From Chromera velia (Eukaryota > Sar > Chromeraceae): a stretch of DNA of 53,701 bases. Shown here piece after piece: positions 21,700 through 43,829 of the stretch. The notes under the pieces were generated by a model. That model was not told where the DNA came from. It worked only from the letters and a program-made list of their open reading frames with translations, and searched no databases. The position numbers and the translations under genes are program-made. Where the stretch lies: positions 8,050 to 61,750 of the forward strand of contig JAHBMJ010003930.1 of the NCBI GenBank assembly GCA_018398765.1. Direction: 5' to 3'. The stretch's first letter is position 1. Every line of letters begins with the position of its first letter.

Positions 21700-23389
21700 C
21701 TGCATGGCCAGTTCTGTCCCGGTTCCCAGCTCCAACTTGGAGCAAAGGCGATGCAGCCCCTCCCACAGGACGACCCCCGACAGGCTCTCCCTCTTCCCAT
21801 CCCACACCAGGCTGGCCGTCATCATGGTGTCCTCGACACCCATGAGCTCCAGCCCGTAACGGGCGCTTGCCCAGCAATTCCGACCGATCACCTCATAGGT
21901 GCAGCTTTCCGTGGGGCAGAAAAACGCCCCCCTTCGCTCTCCGTCAACGACCTTGGCGAGGCTGAGCGCGAGGAACTCTGAGTATGCCTTTCCGTCCTCA
22001 CAAACCCACTCACAGTCCTTCAAATTTTTGGGGTCGTAGAGGGACTGAAAGGTCAGGGAGTCTCTCGTTTCGAGAGTCTCTTCTCGCGTCACTTCCGCCG
22101 CGGTCGGGGGCATTCCTCACCTCGTCCTCCAGCCGCGCGATGCTGACAACGCGCATGACATTGTTCCCTCCTGTCTCGACAGCTCAGCCCCTTTCTCGAT
22201 GAGCTTACGAGCCACCTTCCATCTCGACTGGTGGGTGCAGTGGAGGAACACAGACTCCAAGGGATTGCAGAACTGCCGCCCCACCCACCTGTTCTTCCTC
22301 TTCACCTCCACCCCCCTGTCCAACAAGGCCAGAGCTCCGTCGGGCCACTCCACCCCCTCACCCAACCACACCGCTGGCACTGCCCCCAGGGGCCACATGT
22401 CCCCCCGACCCTCAGCCTTCCACCCCGAGGAATTCCCTGCAATGGGAGGCTCTTGCAAGGCCTCCAAGGGGACATGACTGCATGATGATCTGCAAAAGGA
22501 GGGGCCCGTGAGCCTCCTTCAATCAGATCAGGTCTGCCAGCCAGGACTGACACAGACCCCCTACTGCAGTGGACCCTCCTGTCGAACGTCTCCCCTGACT
22601 GCCAGTGAGTAGACAGAAGAGCGGCCTCTCCTTCCCCCTGGGGACGTCCTCTCAGGGCCCCCAAAACAGAGGCCGACAGGAGAGGGGACACAGCCTCGTT
22701 CTCCTCTGACAGGCGGTCGAGGAGAATTTTGAGGTGGAAAACTGTCACTGCGTTGCCCCCCCAAAACCCTGCTGCCCTCCCTCTCTCTTCCTCCAGAATT
22801 TCCGCCAGGTACCGACGCAAATATTCCTTCTGTGCCCCCTCGTCGAGCCGATTCCACGAGCGGCAGAGCGCACCCTCCACCCCCCCTCACCCCCGACGGG
22901 CCCCGCATCTCCTCCCGTCTCCTTCGTGATGAGCTCCTGCAGAACTTTGCAGGACACTGCGCCCCTGCACCAGAGGGTGCCCCACCGATCCCAGAAGGTC
23001 CTCGAGCGCCTTCTGAAGGGCTGCGGCTGCATTGCAAAAAATGACAATTCCGATCCTGTGCTCTTTTTTTCTGGAAGAACTGTTACACGGGCAATGCTGA
23101 ATTGCTTTTCCCCTCTTGAGAGATGCGCCTTGCAGAAATAGTCTCTCGAGAAAGCAGCAAGCACACAACTTGTCAAGTGAGGCCCGACAGCTGGGTCCCC
23201 CAACAGCTTAATGGCCATGCCCACGTCTATGCCCAAGTTGGCGAAAAGGGCGCAAACCGTCGACCTTTTCAGTGTCGGCTCGGTGAGCAAAAAGCGAGAA
23301 AGATACAAAGGGATGTCGAACCCTTCCTCCCCCTCTAGGTGGGGGTCTGGTGGCGCCCCACCCTTCCTTTTGGCGTGTTTGGGTGCCAT
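21700..23389 (-). pseudogene. Ankyrin-repeat-like gene, frame-broken (pseudogene or assembly errors)
   Basis: A good start (AAAAAATGGCACC) at 23389 opens a frame beginning MAPKHAKRKGG with LTEPTLKRSTVCALFANLGI and VLAAFSRDYFCKAHL. Coding-like text then continues on the same strand in changing frames: CNAAAALQKALEDLLGSVG, KVLQELITKETGGD, RSWNRLDEGAQKEYLRRYLA, HLKILLDRLSEENEAVSP, then ARKLIEKGAEL (ankyrin-like LLxxGA ending) and SLYDPKNLKDCEWVCEDGKA, and finally TELAMQ with donor GTCCGT after 21700. One change of frame fits a short intron (GTGAGG to CTTTCAG, 22118-22043); others sit at an A7 run (near 23065) and G runs (near 22885) without splice signals. Ankyrin repeats mediate protein binding; nothing more specific can be said. 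The 3' end is lost in the gap region. Confidence 0.5.
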
Positions 23390-23617
23390 TTTTTCTGCCC
23401 CCCCGAATGCCGCACGCACGCCACAACTCCGAGAGTCACAGCAAGACCATACAAAGGCGGAGACGGCCTCGACGAAACACCGCTTCTGCTCCGATTGGTT
23501 ACCTCTGGAAGACTTCCAGAATTCTGCAACAGCAATGAAGACAGAAAGAAATCAAAGACATTCAGAGAATTTTTTCAAATAGATGGATAGATGGTAGACC
23601 CCCNACCCCCATACACA

Positions 23618-23727
23618 GAGAGAGAGAGAGGGAGGAAGGGAGGGAGGCAGGGAGAGAGAGGCAGGGAGGCAGGGAGGGAGAGAGAAGGAGAGAGAGAGAG
23701 CGAGAGAGAGAGAGAGAGAGAGAGAGA
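23618..23727. repeat. GA/GGGA purine microsatellite
   Basis: GAGAGAGG and GGGAGGCA units in the space upstream of the ankyrin-like start; a single N lies at 23604. Confidence 0.9.
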
Positions 23728-23939
23728 ACAAAGAACCGAAGCCGACAGACAGATGGCAAAAATATGCAAAAAATGAAGGGCGAAGAAACGTGACTGACGC
23801 GACTCGGACAAGACAAGGGAAATGATCATTACACCTGGCCGGAGTGCACACACGCATGCACACACAAATGCATAAAACCCCACACACCCCACCCGACTGA
23901 CCGAGAGAGACACAAACATCCATACGCGGAGCCCCTCCA

Positions 23940-24810
23940 AGCTCTCCCAAAGTCCACCGATGAAGCAGATACGCCTCATCAGGCTGCAGCCCAAAGCATT
24001 CCCTCATCCAGTCCCGTCCGTCATGCGGTCCAGAGCTTCTGGTCCATCCCGAGAAAAAAAAGAAAACAACGCACCAGACTCTTTGACGGATGCGAAGCCT
24101 CCTTGTTCGGAGAAAAAACGTCTACTTCCCACTCCAGATACTCGACCGTTTCCGCCCCCATCCCGCCCCCAGAAACGAAAGAGATCAATCCAAGAACCTC
24201 TTTCGACGGCGAAACGGTGCAAGGTTTTTCTCCCTTTCCCTGGTGAAAAAGGGATAAGAAGGGGAGCGGCCTTCTCTCTCCCCGTCTCCAAGCCGACAAC
24301 AGCTCCTGTCTCCCTCACGGTCCTTCTCCCATCTCCGCAAGGATTACCCAGCCCTCAAGCACATTCTCCATACCCTGCCTGGTCGAATGCTGCGAAAGCC
24401 CGAGAAACACTCCCCAGAAAAATCATGAAAGCTACCACAGGCACGCACTCCACCGAGGTGTTGCCGGGTGTTGCAACGTCTTCAGAGAGAAGATCGGGAT
24501 GAACGGGGGGCGGCCACTGACTGTACTCTTGACTGCTGGAACGACATTTCCTAGAAAAGCTATCAGACCTCAACACCAGAGGCTGCCAGCTCACTCGACT
24601 GAAAAAGGGCAACTCGTCATAAATGAGCACTTCCAGCTTTCTTCTCTTCCTTCTACATGGATTGAGTCGTTGCGAATCTCTTCGGGCTTTGGGACCCGAA
24701 ACAGTCTCACGCGGGCCCAGGTGGAAAGCGGGGCGCGCGATGTGTCTAAAAAAAACAAAAAATCAAAAAGACCGGTTCAAGCATTTTCAATTGAGCTAGG
24801 TGCATGATGG
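23940..24810. other. Unassigned open frames upstream of the RecQ4 gene
   Basis: The plus strand holds a basic, proline-rich frame (23960-24502, for example SRPQKRKRSIQEPLSTAKRC) and a second at 24499-24807. The minus strand offers rival frames (24004-24318 and 23960-24007, PDEAYLLHRWTLGELGG). No domain, no splice-phase support and no strand preference that I can defend. Confidence 0.2.
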
Positions 24811-25202
24811 TGCATGAGGTCGCGCGATGCCACTGCAGCGGGAGGCCACGGCATGTCTTGAATTTTTCACACGAGCCAGTACTGAAGGGCAGGCAAATTT
24901 GGACAACTGGAGGTTTGCTGTCGCTTCTTCGGCTATAACTGCTGTATCAGAGGGCAGCTGTCTGACGTGTAAAGGTCCCTGCCCAGGCAAGTAGGCCGAG
25001 GAGTGAGAGGCCTTGACTGTTGTGTGTGGCAAGAGGTGCCTCCCGTCTCCTCAGAGCTCTCTCTGCAACGTCGTTCAGCTCTGACTGAGTATCCAGTCTG
25101 TGATCCTCCATCACTCCACTGTCCGGCCATTCAAAACTCCTCTGGAGCTTCTAATTCCTTCAGCAAATATCCTCTTTTCTCCCGTGTTGAGGATATCAGC
25201 AC

Positions 25203-25205
<3 letters not shown>

Positions 25206-25239
<34 letters not shown>
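25206..25239. repeat. (GA)n microsatellite in the RecQ4 5' leader
   Basis: Simple AG repeat ending 26 bases before the predicted RecQ4 start codon at 25265, so it would fall in the 5' untranslated region or core promoter. Confidence 0.85.
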
Positions 25240-25244
<5 letters not shown>

Positions 25245-25264
25245 GCAGGAGCACAGGCAGAAAA

Positions 25265-35832
<10,568 letters not shown>

Positions 35833-36680
35833 GCAGAGCAGAGCAGGGAAAAGAAGAGAAAGAAAGTTGACAGGGGAAGGAAGTTCGGCTAGAGGAATCA
35901 CGCACAAGGCAAGAACACGAAGATAGTCAGAGCGCCTTTAAAAACCTGTGGTGGAAGTGGGGCCCGAAAGCGATTCGTTGAGAGATCTGAATAGAAGCGA
36001 TCCAGCAGGCCTTCGGGGGAGGAAGGGGAAAGGGGCGACCTCAGAAATGAAGTGAGGGTTTCAGGTCTGCTGCTAATCGAGCATGCATAGTGGGTGTGTG
36101 GACAGTGGTTGGGAGGGAACATTTTCATGTTCATGTTCAAGGGGGGGGCTTGGATCGTCTTCATCTTTTCTCTCTCTCTCTCTCTCTTTCTCCCTCTCTC
36201 CCCCCCCCTCTCTCTCTCTCCCTCTCTGTGTGTGTGTGTCTGTGTCTGTGTCTGTGTCTGTGTCTCTCTCTCTCTGTGTGTGTGTGTGTGTGTGTGTGTC
36301 GGTATACGCGTGTGCATTTCTTTTTGGTTTGCAGTTGGGACTTCGGAGTCGATTGAGACTTCGGCATCTTACCAAAAGAGCTGAGGGAAGGAACAAGAAG
36401 GGGGCTCGAGAGAAGGGAAGGAGTGGCCATGAAACGCGATTTCCTTGAGACAAACGCATCTCTGGATTGCTACTCGCTCCTGATTCCCCCTCTCGCTTTT
36501 GGATGCCTGTCTGCGTCTCCCTGTCTCAAACCGTTCCGCCGGGTCTATTCAAGATACAAAAGGGTGTTTCTGTTTCTGTACAGTACGTAATTCGTTCTAG
36601 AATTCGTCGCATCCTGTTCGATCGCACCGTGAAGGTCATCAGGCATCTTGTCATCCTTAATTAAAAGTCGCGCGTGGGAT
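35833..36680. other. RecQ4 downstream flank; no supported gene
   Basis: Contains the GC-moderate 3' flank of the RecQ4 gene and a CT/GT microsatellite block (36168-36300). Open frames here are driven by the repeats. No coding exon is supported. Confidence 0.5.
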
Positions 36681-36799
36681 CAAGATCTCTCCGGTATGGG
36701 AATTGACTTTCCCCCCGCAGGGGGTAGTACTGTACTAAAAGCAACGAAAAAACTTGGGCGGGAAGTAAAATTTGTATGCAGCATTTTGCAGTTATATAC

Positions 36800-38460
36800 G
36801 TACTAGTGCTATACTAGTGCTAGGAAAAGGTTCAAGGTTCACGTCGAAGTAATAAACCTGACTCAGGTTTAAAAACAGGTTCAAAAACAGGTTCACTTTT
36901 AATTAGTGCAAACCTAGGTGCAAACGTGCAGTTTTTGATACTGCATAATGAGTTCCCGCCTAGTGACTTAACCCAGCTAAGCCCAGCAGCTATCATGACC
37001 CGATGGCAAAGGGCAGTTTGCACTAGAGTTTGCGAACATTCCAGTATACATTAGAGTATACATAATTAAAACAAAAACATAGGTTCGATGCTAGATCCGA
37101 TTTATCAACCGGTCCGGCCTATGGTCCAGACTAACCGGCCTTTCTAGCAGTTTTTGCCGGCCGGCCCGGCCGGGCCCACCCTGCCTGGCCTTGTTTGCCC
37201 CCCCTGGCCGGCAGCCGCCTCTGGCTCCCTTGTGTAACCGTGCCGTGCCCCCGGCCTATAGCCTAACCTACACAGTACGATTAAGAGTATAACGAAAGTA
37301 AGACGGTTACTAGGCGGCCGCCTAGGCGGCCGCTAGGCCGCCGAGTTATCAATTTTGTAGTTACGGTAGCAGTGTTCCAATGGTAGTGGCACTAGCTACA
37401 AACAGGCAGATTTGGCCACATTCTGATCGAGTCAAACTTGACCTACAAAACCAATTTTAAACTAGTAAAAATCATATTTTTTTTGAATATATGATCATTT
37501 CAGAGCTTTAAACTGCTAATGACTTAAGTGGTCAAGCTTTAAAATAGGTTTAGCAACTGTTTTCACCAGAGTTTTCCCTTGAACTTAGTCCACCATAGTA
37601 GTGATACACGCTTTCAAGTCTGCCGATTACCATCTCATGGTTACCAAACTGACGGTAACTCGCTACTGGCCAAAAGAGGCTGGTAATAACTCCTAGCCGT
37701 ACTGTGTAGCCTAGCCTGGCCCTTAAGTCGGCGTTTTTATAGATCTTTATAGTTTACTTAATCCCAATTACCCAGGCCCGGCCAGATTCCACCAGAAAGC
37801 GCAGTCATCAATAGATTAGAAAGGGGGAAGCGCATTTTAAAATCGAAATTTAGATCCGTTCCTAGCACGTCCGTCTCACTCTTGACCTTAGGCTTCCTTC
37901 CGTCTACGCAATAGTGTAACACTCCTGGCTACATCACAACACACTAAGTTCTATTCGATAGATCACTCTTTTATGCATGGTTCTAAATCAGTCATCCATG
38001 AGGATAAGTGCACTGCTGAATCCACCCATCTCTCCCCCTTCACCTGCATGGCCTCGCATGCCCCTGATGCACGCACTTACTGCCTGTAGGTGGGCGATTT
38101 GCAGCCGCGCTTGGATTTATCTACACACCTTCCCATACCTCTAGATTGAAACGGCTAGAAACACTGACAGTTGTTATTTAATAATTAAATAAACTCAGGC
38201 TTGCTAAACACCCAGCTTTGGCTCTTTATTTCTCTTAAGCCGGCCGCGTTAAAGCTGCGGGCGGCGCACGCCGTGGCCTGGCTTGTCCTAGTAGCCGGGC
38301 ATGTATGGTCTTAAGCATGGTCTCGAAAACAGGTTCAAAACAGGTTTAATTACCACTACAGGCTCAATAGGTTCAAATCAAGTTCAACAGGTTCACCTTT
38401 TTAGATTTGAACCTTTTCTAAATGAACCTGTTCCTAGCCCTGCTAGTAGTACATACTACA
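36800..38460. mobile_element. Putative 1.65 kb element with AGGTTCA-repeat inverted ends
   Basis: The left end contains GTGCTAGGAAAAGGTTCAAG and then CAGGTTTAAAAACAGGTTCA repeats. The right end, read in reverse complement, gives GGGCTAGGAACAGGTTCATT and then AAAAGGTTCAAAT, and also carries direct AACAGGTTCAAAACAGG units. The interior is AT-rich with GC palindromes such as GGCGGCCGCCTAGGCGGCCG near 37313. No protein-coding frame is recognised, so a non-autonomous element is the simplest reading; ends are approximate. Confidence 0.45.
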
Positions 38461-39522
38461 GTCACAGACGGTTTTATGCATTCTAGCTAAAATACGTATA
38501 GATAGTGTGATAGGTATAGATAAGTAGTAGCTGTATGTATGATACTAGCTAGGATGCTAGTATCATGCTACATAAATTAAAGGATGAATAGCATATAGTA
38601 AGTATGAGTATACAAATTAATACAACGTTGGCTCAATTGCCAGTGACTTCTTTGCAAAACAATTGAACGGTCCAATTCAAGCTTCAGTTTGACACTGTTT
38701 TGCACATGTTTTTCTTAATTCTACCTATAGTGTTGCGCCTTTATAAATTTTTCTTTGCTACCAGTAATGCATATTCCCAATTTCCCAGCTCTAACCAGCT
38801 ACCTATCTATAGCTACCTATTTTTACATATACTTTATTTTTTTGTTTTCTAATTTCAATACCAGTTTCAATATAACTTTTGTTTAATTCCAGTTTTATAA
38901 ATTTTAAGCCGTTCATGTCATAATTTAACTTTTTATTTATCTAGTTATTCATTTTTTCTTAGTTTTTAAATTGGAATCACCTAGGGAATCACAATGTTCA
39001 GTCTAGTGTAGTCTAGTGTTCAGTTTTACATAATCTTTTATATAGTTTTTTATGAGTTCGTTTGAGCACCAATAAATCACTTATCACTACTTACCAGTTA
39101 TCACTTGATATCACTTGAACTGTTTCCTAGCTATCGACTGTTTCCTATTATTCCCTATAGCAATTTCCACGAGCATTTCCAGCTTTACATGTAAGATGTG
39201 AACCGTAAATCAGTTTTTTTTTTTTTTATAATTTTTACTTATTTCTGCGTACTGTTTTTGTATCTTCCGCCTCATACCCGTTGTCGAACATTTACATGCG
39301 ATGTTCCCATCAACCGTTTCTGATGCGTCCCGTGATTGGACTTCATCAAACTAATGATCAAAGACGACAAGACTTTAAAAAAACAAAAGTGGTTTGAACA
39401 AAGGAATCCCGGCCCGAATCCCTTTTCTTGCACGCGCACCTGCGCGTGTTCCGTAGCCCCCCGTGCCCATTCCTCTCGCAAGGCTCTGTCTCGTCTAGGC
39501 AAATCAATTCATTTCTTTATCT
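38461..39522. other. AT-rich gene-poor DNA with dispersed repeat copy 2
   Basis: Very AT-rich with no supported exon. At 39066 it contains GCACCAATAAATCACTTATC and further TATCACTTGA words, the second copy of the repeat seen at 18598. Confidence 0.5.
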
Positions 39523-42500
39523 CTACTCCAGTTTGTCGGTCTTTTCTGATGCCTCTGAGCTAACAGTTGAAGAGGTAGACTGTGAGACCTCCACTTTCCT
39601 TTTCTGTTGCTTGGACACCGCACGCGACTTCTCTCTGCGATTTCCACATCGCAACACCCAAGCAATGCATGAGAAAACAAAACGCACGCACGCAAAGACA
39701 CATCGAACAACAAGTCTGATCAACAGATACAAAGCATACACAACAATGAGGTCGACAATCCACAAATCAATGTGCACACGTGCAAGCCAACCAGACAGTA
39801 CTGGACCCAAAAAAGACCAAAAAGGATTCGAACCAGCATCTGAAGGGTCAACAAAGTCCTCACAATATGCGCCGCCGCCAACGCGATCGACAGCATCTTC
39901 TGTCCCCTCCCCACCGCCGCACCACTCCAAAAGATCAGCACCTCTTGTTGACCCCCCTGCCTTTCTCAACACCCCCCCAAGTCTCTTTGCATGCAGCGCA
40001 GCGTTTGCAAGTCGTTCAGCGTCTGACAAGAATCCCGTCACTCTCTCCCTCATTTCTGCTGGTGTCATAAATTTCGACAGCGCAACAGCAGCCCCCTTTT
40101 CTTCAAGCAAAACCGAATTTGCAGGCTGATCACCAAAGAAAGGGAGCATCACCAAAGGCTTGCCAAGAAGCAGGGCCTCGTTGAGTGAATTCCATCCGCC
40201 GTGAGAGAAGAAACACACAACTGCAGGATGGCTCAAAACTGCCTTCTGGGGAACGAACCTCTCAACCTTCAACAGCCCTTTCTCCTCCTTCTCACGAACA
40301 TACTCAAATGCCTCTGGATCTCCACGCAATTGCTTCTCCACCCACTCAGATGCAGCCCACAGAGCCGCAAAATCGTCATCCAACCCCCCCAACGCAGCCG
40401 CAATTCCCCGAACAACACGGGCCGGAGGGGACGCCTCTGTGCCCAACGCTGTGTACACCACCTTCTTTCCCTCTGCACTCCAGGACGAAAGAAGCCCAGA
40501 TACTCTCTGTGTGACCTCAGGAGCGACAACGGCGATGGAATTCTTCGCCTCACTGTTCTGAGGAGGTTCCATCGGCCCCACCTGCAGACGCGCACAGAGA
40601 AGACGAAAGTTCGACAGACAGATGGAAGAAGCGTTTCCTGGTGAACCCCCTGTCGTTCTGTGAAGAAGACTGAAGAGAAAAAGCACTGTATTTTTCATCT
40701 GAAAGACGTGGAGTAGATCTCAAAGTCTCTGTCTAGAGGTAGACGACCCCCTTGGTCGACTGACCTGAAAGATGTGCGGAGGGAGAGAGACAGGTCTGGA
40801 GAGTCCGGGTGCACCCACGGAGATGGTGGGGTACTTGAAGTTGTGGCTCCATGCGTTCCACTCAGAGGAGGGGAGGCCCTTGGTCCATCTCACGTAGTTG
40901 TACATCAGAGGGGCATAGGTGTAGGAGACGATCAGATTGAGCAGTTGGATCAGATGATCACCTATCTGAAGAGGAAGGGAGGAGTGATATTCAGAGTGTC
41001 TCAGACTGCTGGTCGCAATTGGGTGTCTCCTCATTGTGTAGGGATAGGCGAAGTAGGTGGCATCGGTAGAGATGAAGTTGATGGCTTTGATGCGTTTCCC
41101 CTGGGCAATAGCGCCTTTTTGATCGAGGTCGAAAACGAAAGGGACAAATGAGTCCACAACAATCGCGTCAGGAAGAGAATCCACGGGCTCCTTTCTGCAG
41201 TCACAGGGGGACAGGGACAGAAAGAAAATAAAGTCATTTGAACGTAATCCTCTCTGTAAAGGTTGAGATGTGCCTGTGAGTTTGCATTTTTATTCCGGTA
41301 TGCGAGAGTGAGCACGACATTGTCTCCGTGGATTCTCTTTCTTGGATTCTCTCTCCGCCTCTCTCTGCGTTCCAGACAGGCAGGACATCCGTGCGTGAAT
41401 GTAAGTGAGTCTGTCTCCCTGCCTATGCGCAGTACATCAGTGGTTGTCTTGTCTGTATGGCTCCCTGCGTGTGCTGCCTCCATCTGTCCATCCATTTCTC
41501 TCTGCCTGTGCGGGATGCAAGTCCAGGCAAGGCGCTCGACGGACCTGAGCGTCTCCTTCAGGTTGATGAGCACTTCTGCTGAGATGAGGCCGAACATGTT
41601 GGGGATGAACCACATGGGCAGGAGCGTATTCGTCCAGTAGGGCATCATCGAGATGTACGAACGGAACTCCTCCTCGTCTTCCGGGCCTTTCTTCTTCAGC
41701 TGCACGCACAGAGGAGAGGAGAGAGGGAATGGCAGTGATCTTAGGGTGCGATCCCGGGGAGGAGGGGGGGACAGGGGAGGGGGGGATGGCAAGGGAGGAG
41801 AAAACAGGGCAGCATGCAGGCAAGAGGGAAGTAGGGAGGAAGGGAAGGAAGGAACGCAGGAAGGAAAAAAGACGGAACTAATGGAGGGAACAGGATGGGC
41901 AGAGGGAAGGACGGAAGACCGGCAGAAAAACTGCAGACGCTGCTCACAGAGACTGAGTGCAGCCTACACAATCTTTGCGCTGTATCTGTCAGTTCTGTCT
42001 TCTTTGAAGTGACTCACGTGTTCTCTGAAGTTCACATGGGTCTCATAGTGGACGATCTTTTTGTTTTCCTCCTCAGAGAACTGCTTCCTGACTTTGGTCA
42101 TGTACGCCTCATCGACCGCAAACGAGACCTGATGACCTCGAGAGATCAGTTCCTTTGAGAGGCCAATCATCGGCACAACGTGGGAACTCTCCATCACCAC
42201 CTACACACACACAGCGGCATCGATCCGGGTCCTATTCTATTAATAACACAGCAGAGAGAGTCCACTAAAAGCCGAGAAACCCAACAACTCGGCCACTAAT
42301 TGTCGAGTCCTATAGGGATATGAGGCCAACACGGTGCGGTTGGTGAAGGGAAGCATCATGCATCACTCACCATACACCATGCACGCGCTGAAGAGAAGGA
42401 AGAAAGATACCTAGAAGCACATGAGATGCACACAGGCAAGGGAAGGTCAGCCAAAACCTTGATGGAGCATGAACGGAATCATGGGGAGGTGTACAAGCAT

Positions 42501-42862
42501 TCCGGATACTTTCCAGGTGCTCTCTGGCCGCCCACAGCACTTTCGAATGCCCCCCCTTGGGTGGGAATGTGTGGTCATGGAATGTGTGTTCATGTTTCGC
42601 CACCAAAGTGGGGTTGGGAGTGTCAGAGAAGGAAAGGTCGTCTGGGAGGCGCTTGTGGAGGGACCAGAGGGACGGCGAGGGGATGGACAAGGACTTGTAG
42701 CGATGGTGACATGCGGTGAAACAAAGCACGCAAAACAGAAAATGGGGAAAACAAGAAGAGACGGGAAGTTGACGGACTTACAATGCAGTAGTGCGCAGCC
42801 CACAAGGGACTTGCACAGATCGCAAACAGTGCGAGCCATAGGCCTGCACAGAGCACAGACAT
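39523..42862 (-). CDS. UDP-glycosyltransferase (GT1 type), signal peptide plus C-terminal membrane anchor
   Basis: Transfers a sugar from a UDP-sugar to a lipophilic or other acceptor, probably in the endomembrane lumen. Exons (minus): 42862-42782, 42200-42018, 41699-41545, 41194-40765 and 40581-39523, phase-consistent, about 635 residues. Exon 1 is a clean signal peptide (SVLCAGLWLALFAICASPLW). The N-terminal acceptor-binding half begins with SSHVVPMIGLSKELISRGHQ, the usual H..P...L...L..RGH pattern. The donor-binding signature is in exon 5: CFFSHGGWNSLNEALLLGKP followed by LVMLPFFGDQPANS. After it a hydrophobic segment (LWIVDLIVVYALYLLIRLVV and more) and a Lys/Arg/Ser-rich tail suggest a type I anchor with a cytosolic tail, as in animal UGTs, although this tail is longer. 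The specific sugar and acceptor cannot be read from sequence. It is convergent with the RecQ4 gene. Confidence 0.9.
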
Positions 42863-43829
42863 TCAGGTTTCATAGATACACGAACGCATGGATGCACGAA
42901 GGACAGAGGTCAGGGTGGAAACGAACCGTTGCATCCTCCAATCATCATAAGAAGGCGTGTTGCAAAGATTCACTCAAACAACAGATCAACAAAGCGATGT
43001 GTATACGAATTCAAACAAACAAAACCTCTCACAGGATTCCGCGCTAAAAGCAATCAGCTTGCTTGCACAAGTGCAGGATCACGCAAGAACGGCCCAAGTC
43101 ACAAATTTGCTCTGAGTAACTCTCTCCCAAGATTTTCGATCCTTCTTACGTACGCGAGACTGTTGTGGCGCTTTCAGGTACAGTCCGCCAGAAGAGGGAT
43201 GCGAGCGGCCCGGTAAGCGAAAAAGTTACATTTCGAGTTTCCGTCATGCATAATTTTGAGGCAAAACTCAAGTTCTACAAATTTTCTTGCAAGTTGCAGC
43301 AATATTGTATTGTATTGTGGCAGACTCTCGGCCTGCGGGGCCGCGGCTTGATATATAAAATTTTGAGTTTTACTGATTTTTATAATAAATTTATATAGTA
43401 ATTTTTTACTTCTAGCTCGAGGCCCCGGAAAATTTTGTACCTCGTAGGCACTTGTACGTCAGACTTTTTCCTCTGTATCGCTTTGTCTGCATGTCCTTTT
43501 TCCTTCCTAATTAATTTTCTTTCATGCATGCACCTTTCGACGATATCGATTGTTTTCTTCTCCCGCAAGCCAGGCCATAGGCAATTTGTACACGGCTATA
43601 GAGTGGACCATTCACCTTCTCATGAGCAGCTTTCAGACTGCACGCACACGACAGAGTCTGAACGTTCTCCGGTTCGTGCCTGAGGAACCACGCTTGAGCA
43701 TGCCAAACTGAGGTCCCAAAACAGCTCTGGGCAGAGAACAAGGTCAGGCCCTGCACCAAGATCAATATCGGTATTCTTAATTGAGGAAAAGACCCCCATT
43801 GATCCAAACTTTCAATCAATCCATCCAAT
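42863..43829. promoter_or_regulatory. Divergent intergenic space between the UGT gene and the next plus-strand gene
   Basis: 967 bases between two divergent start codons. It includes an AT-rich patch at 43240-43420 next to GC-rich palindromic words (GCGGGGCCGCGG). No promoter motif could be assigned. Confidence 0.35.
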
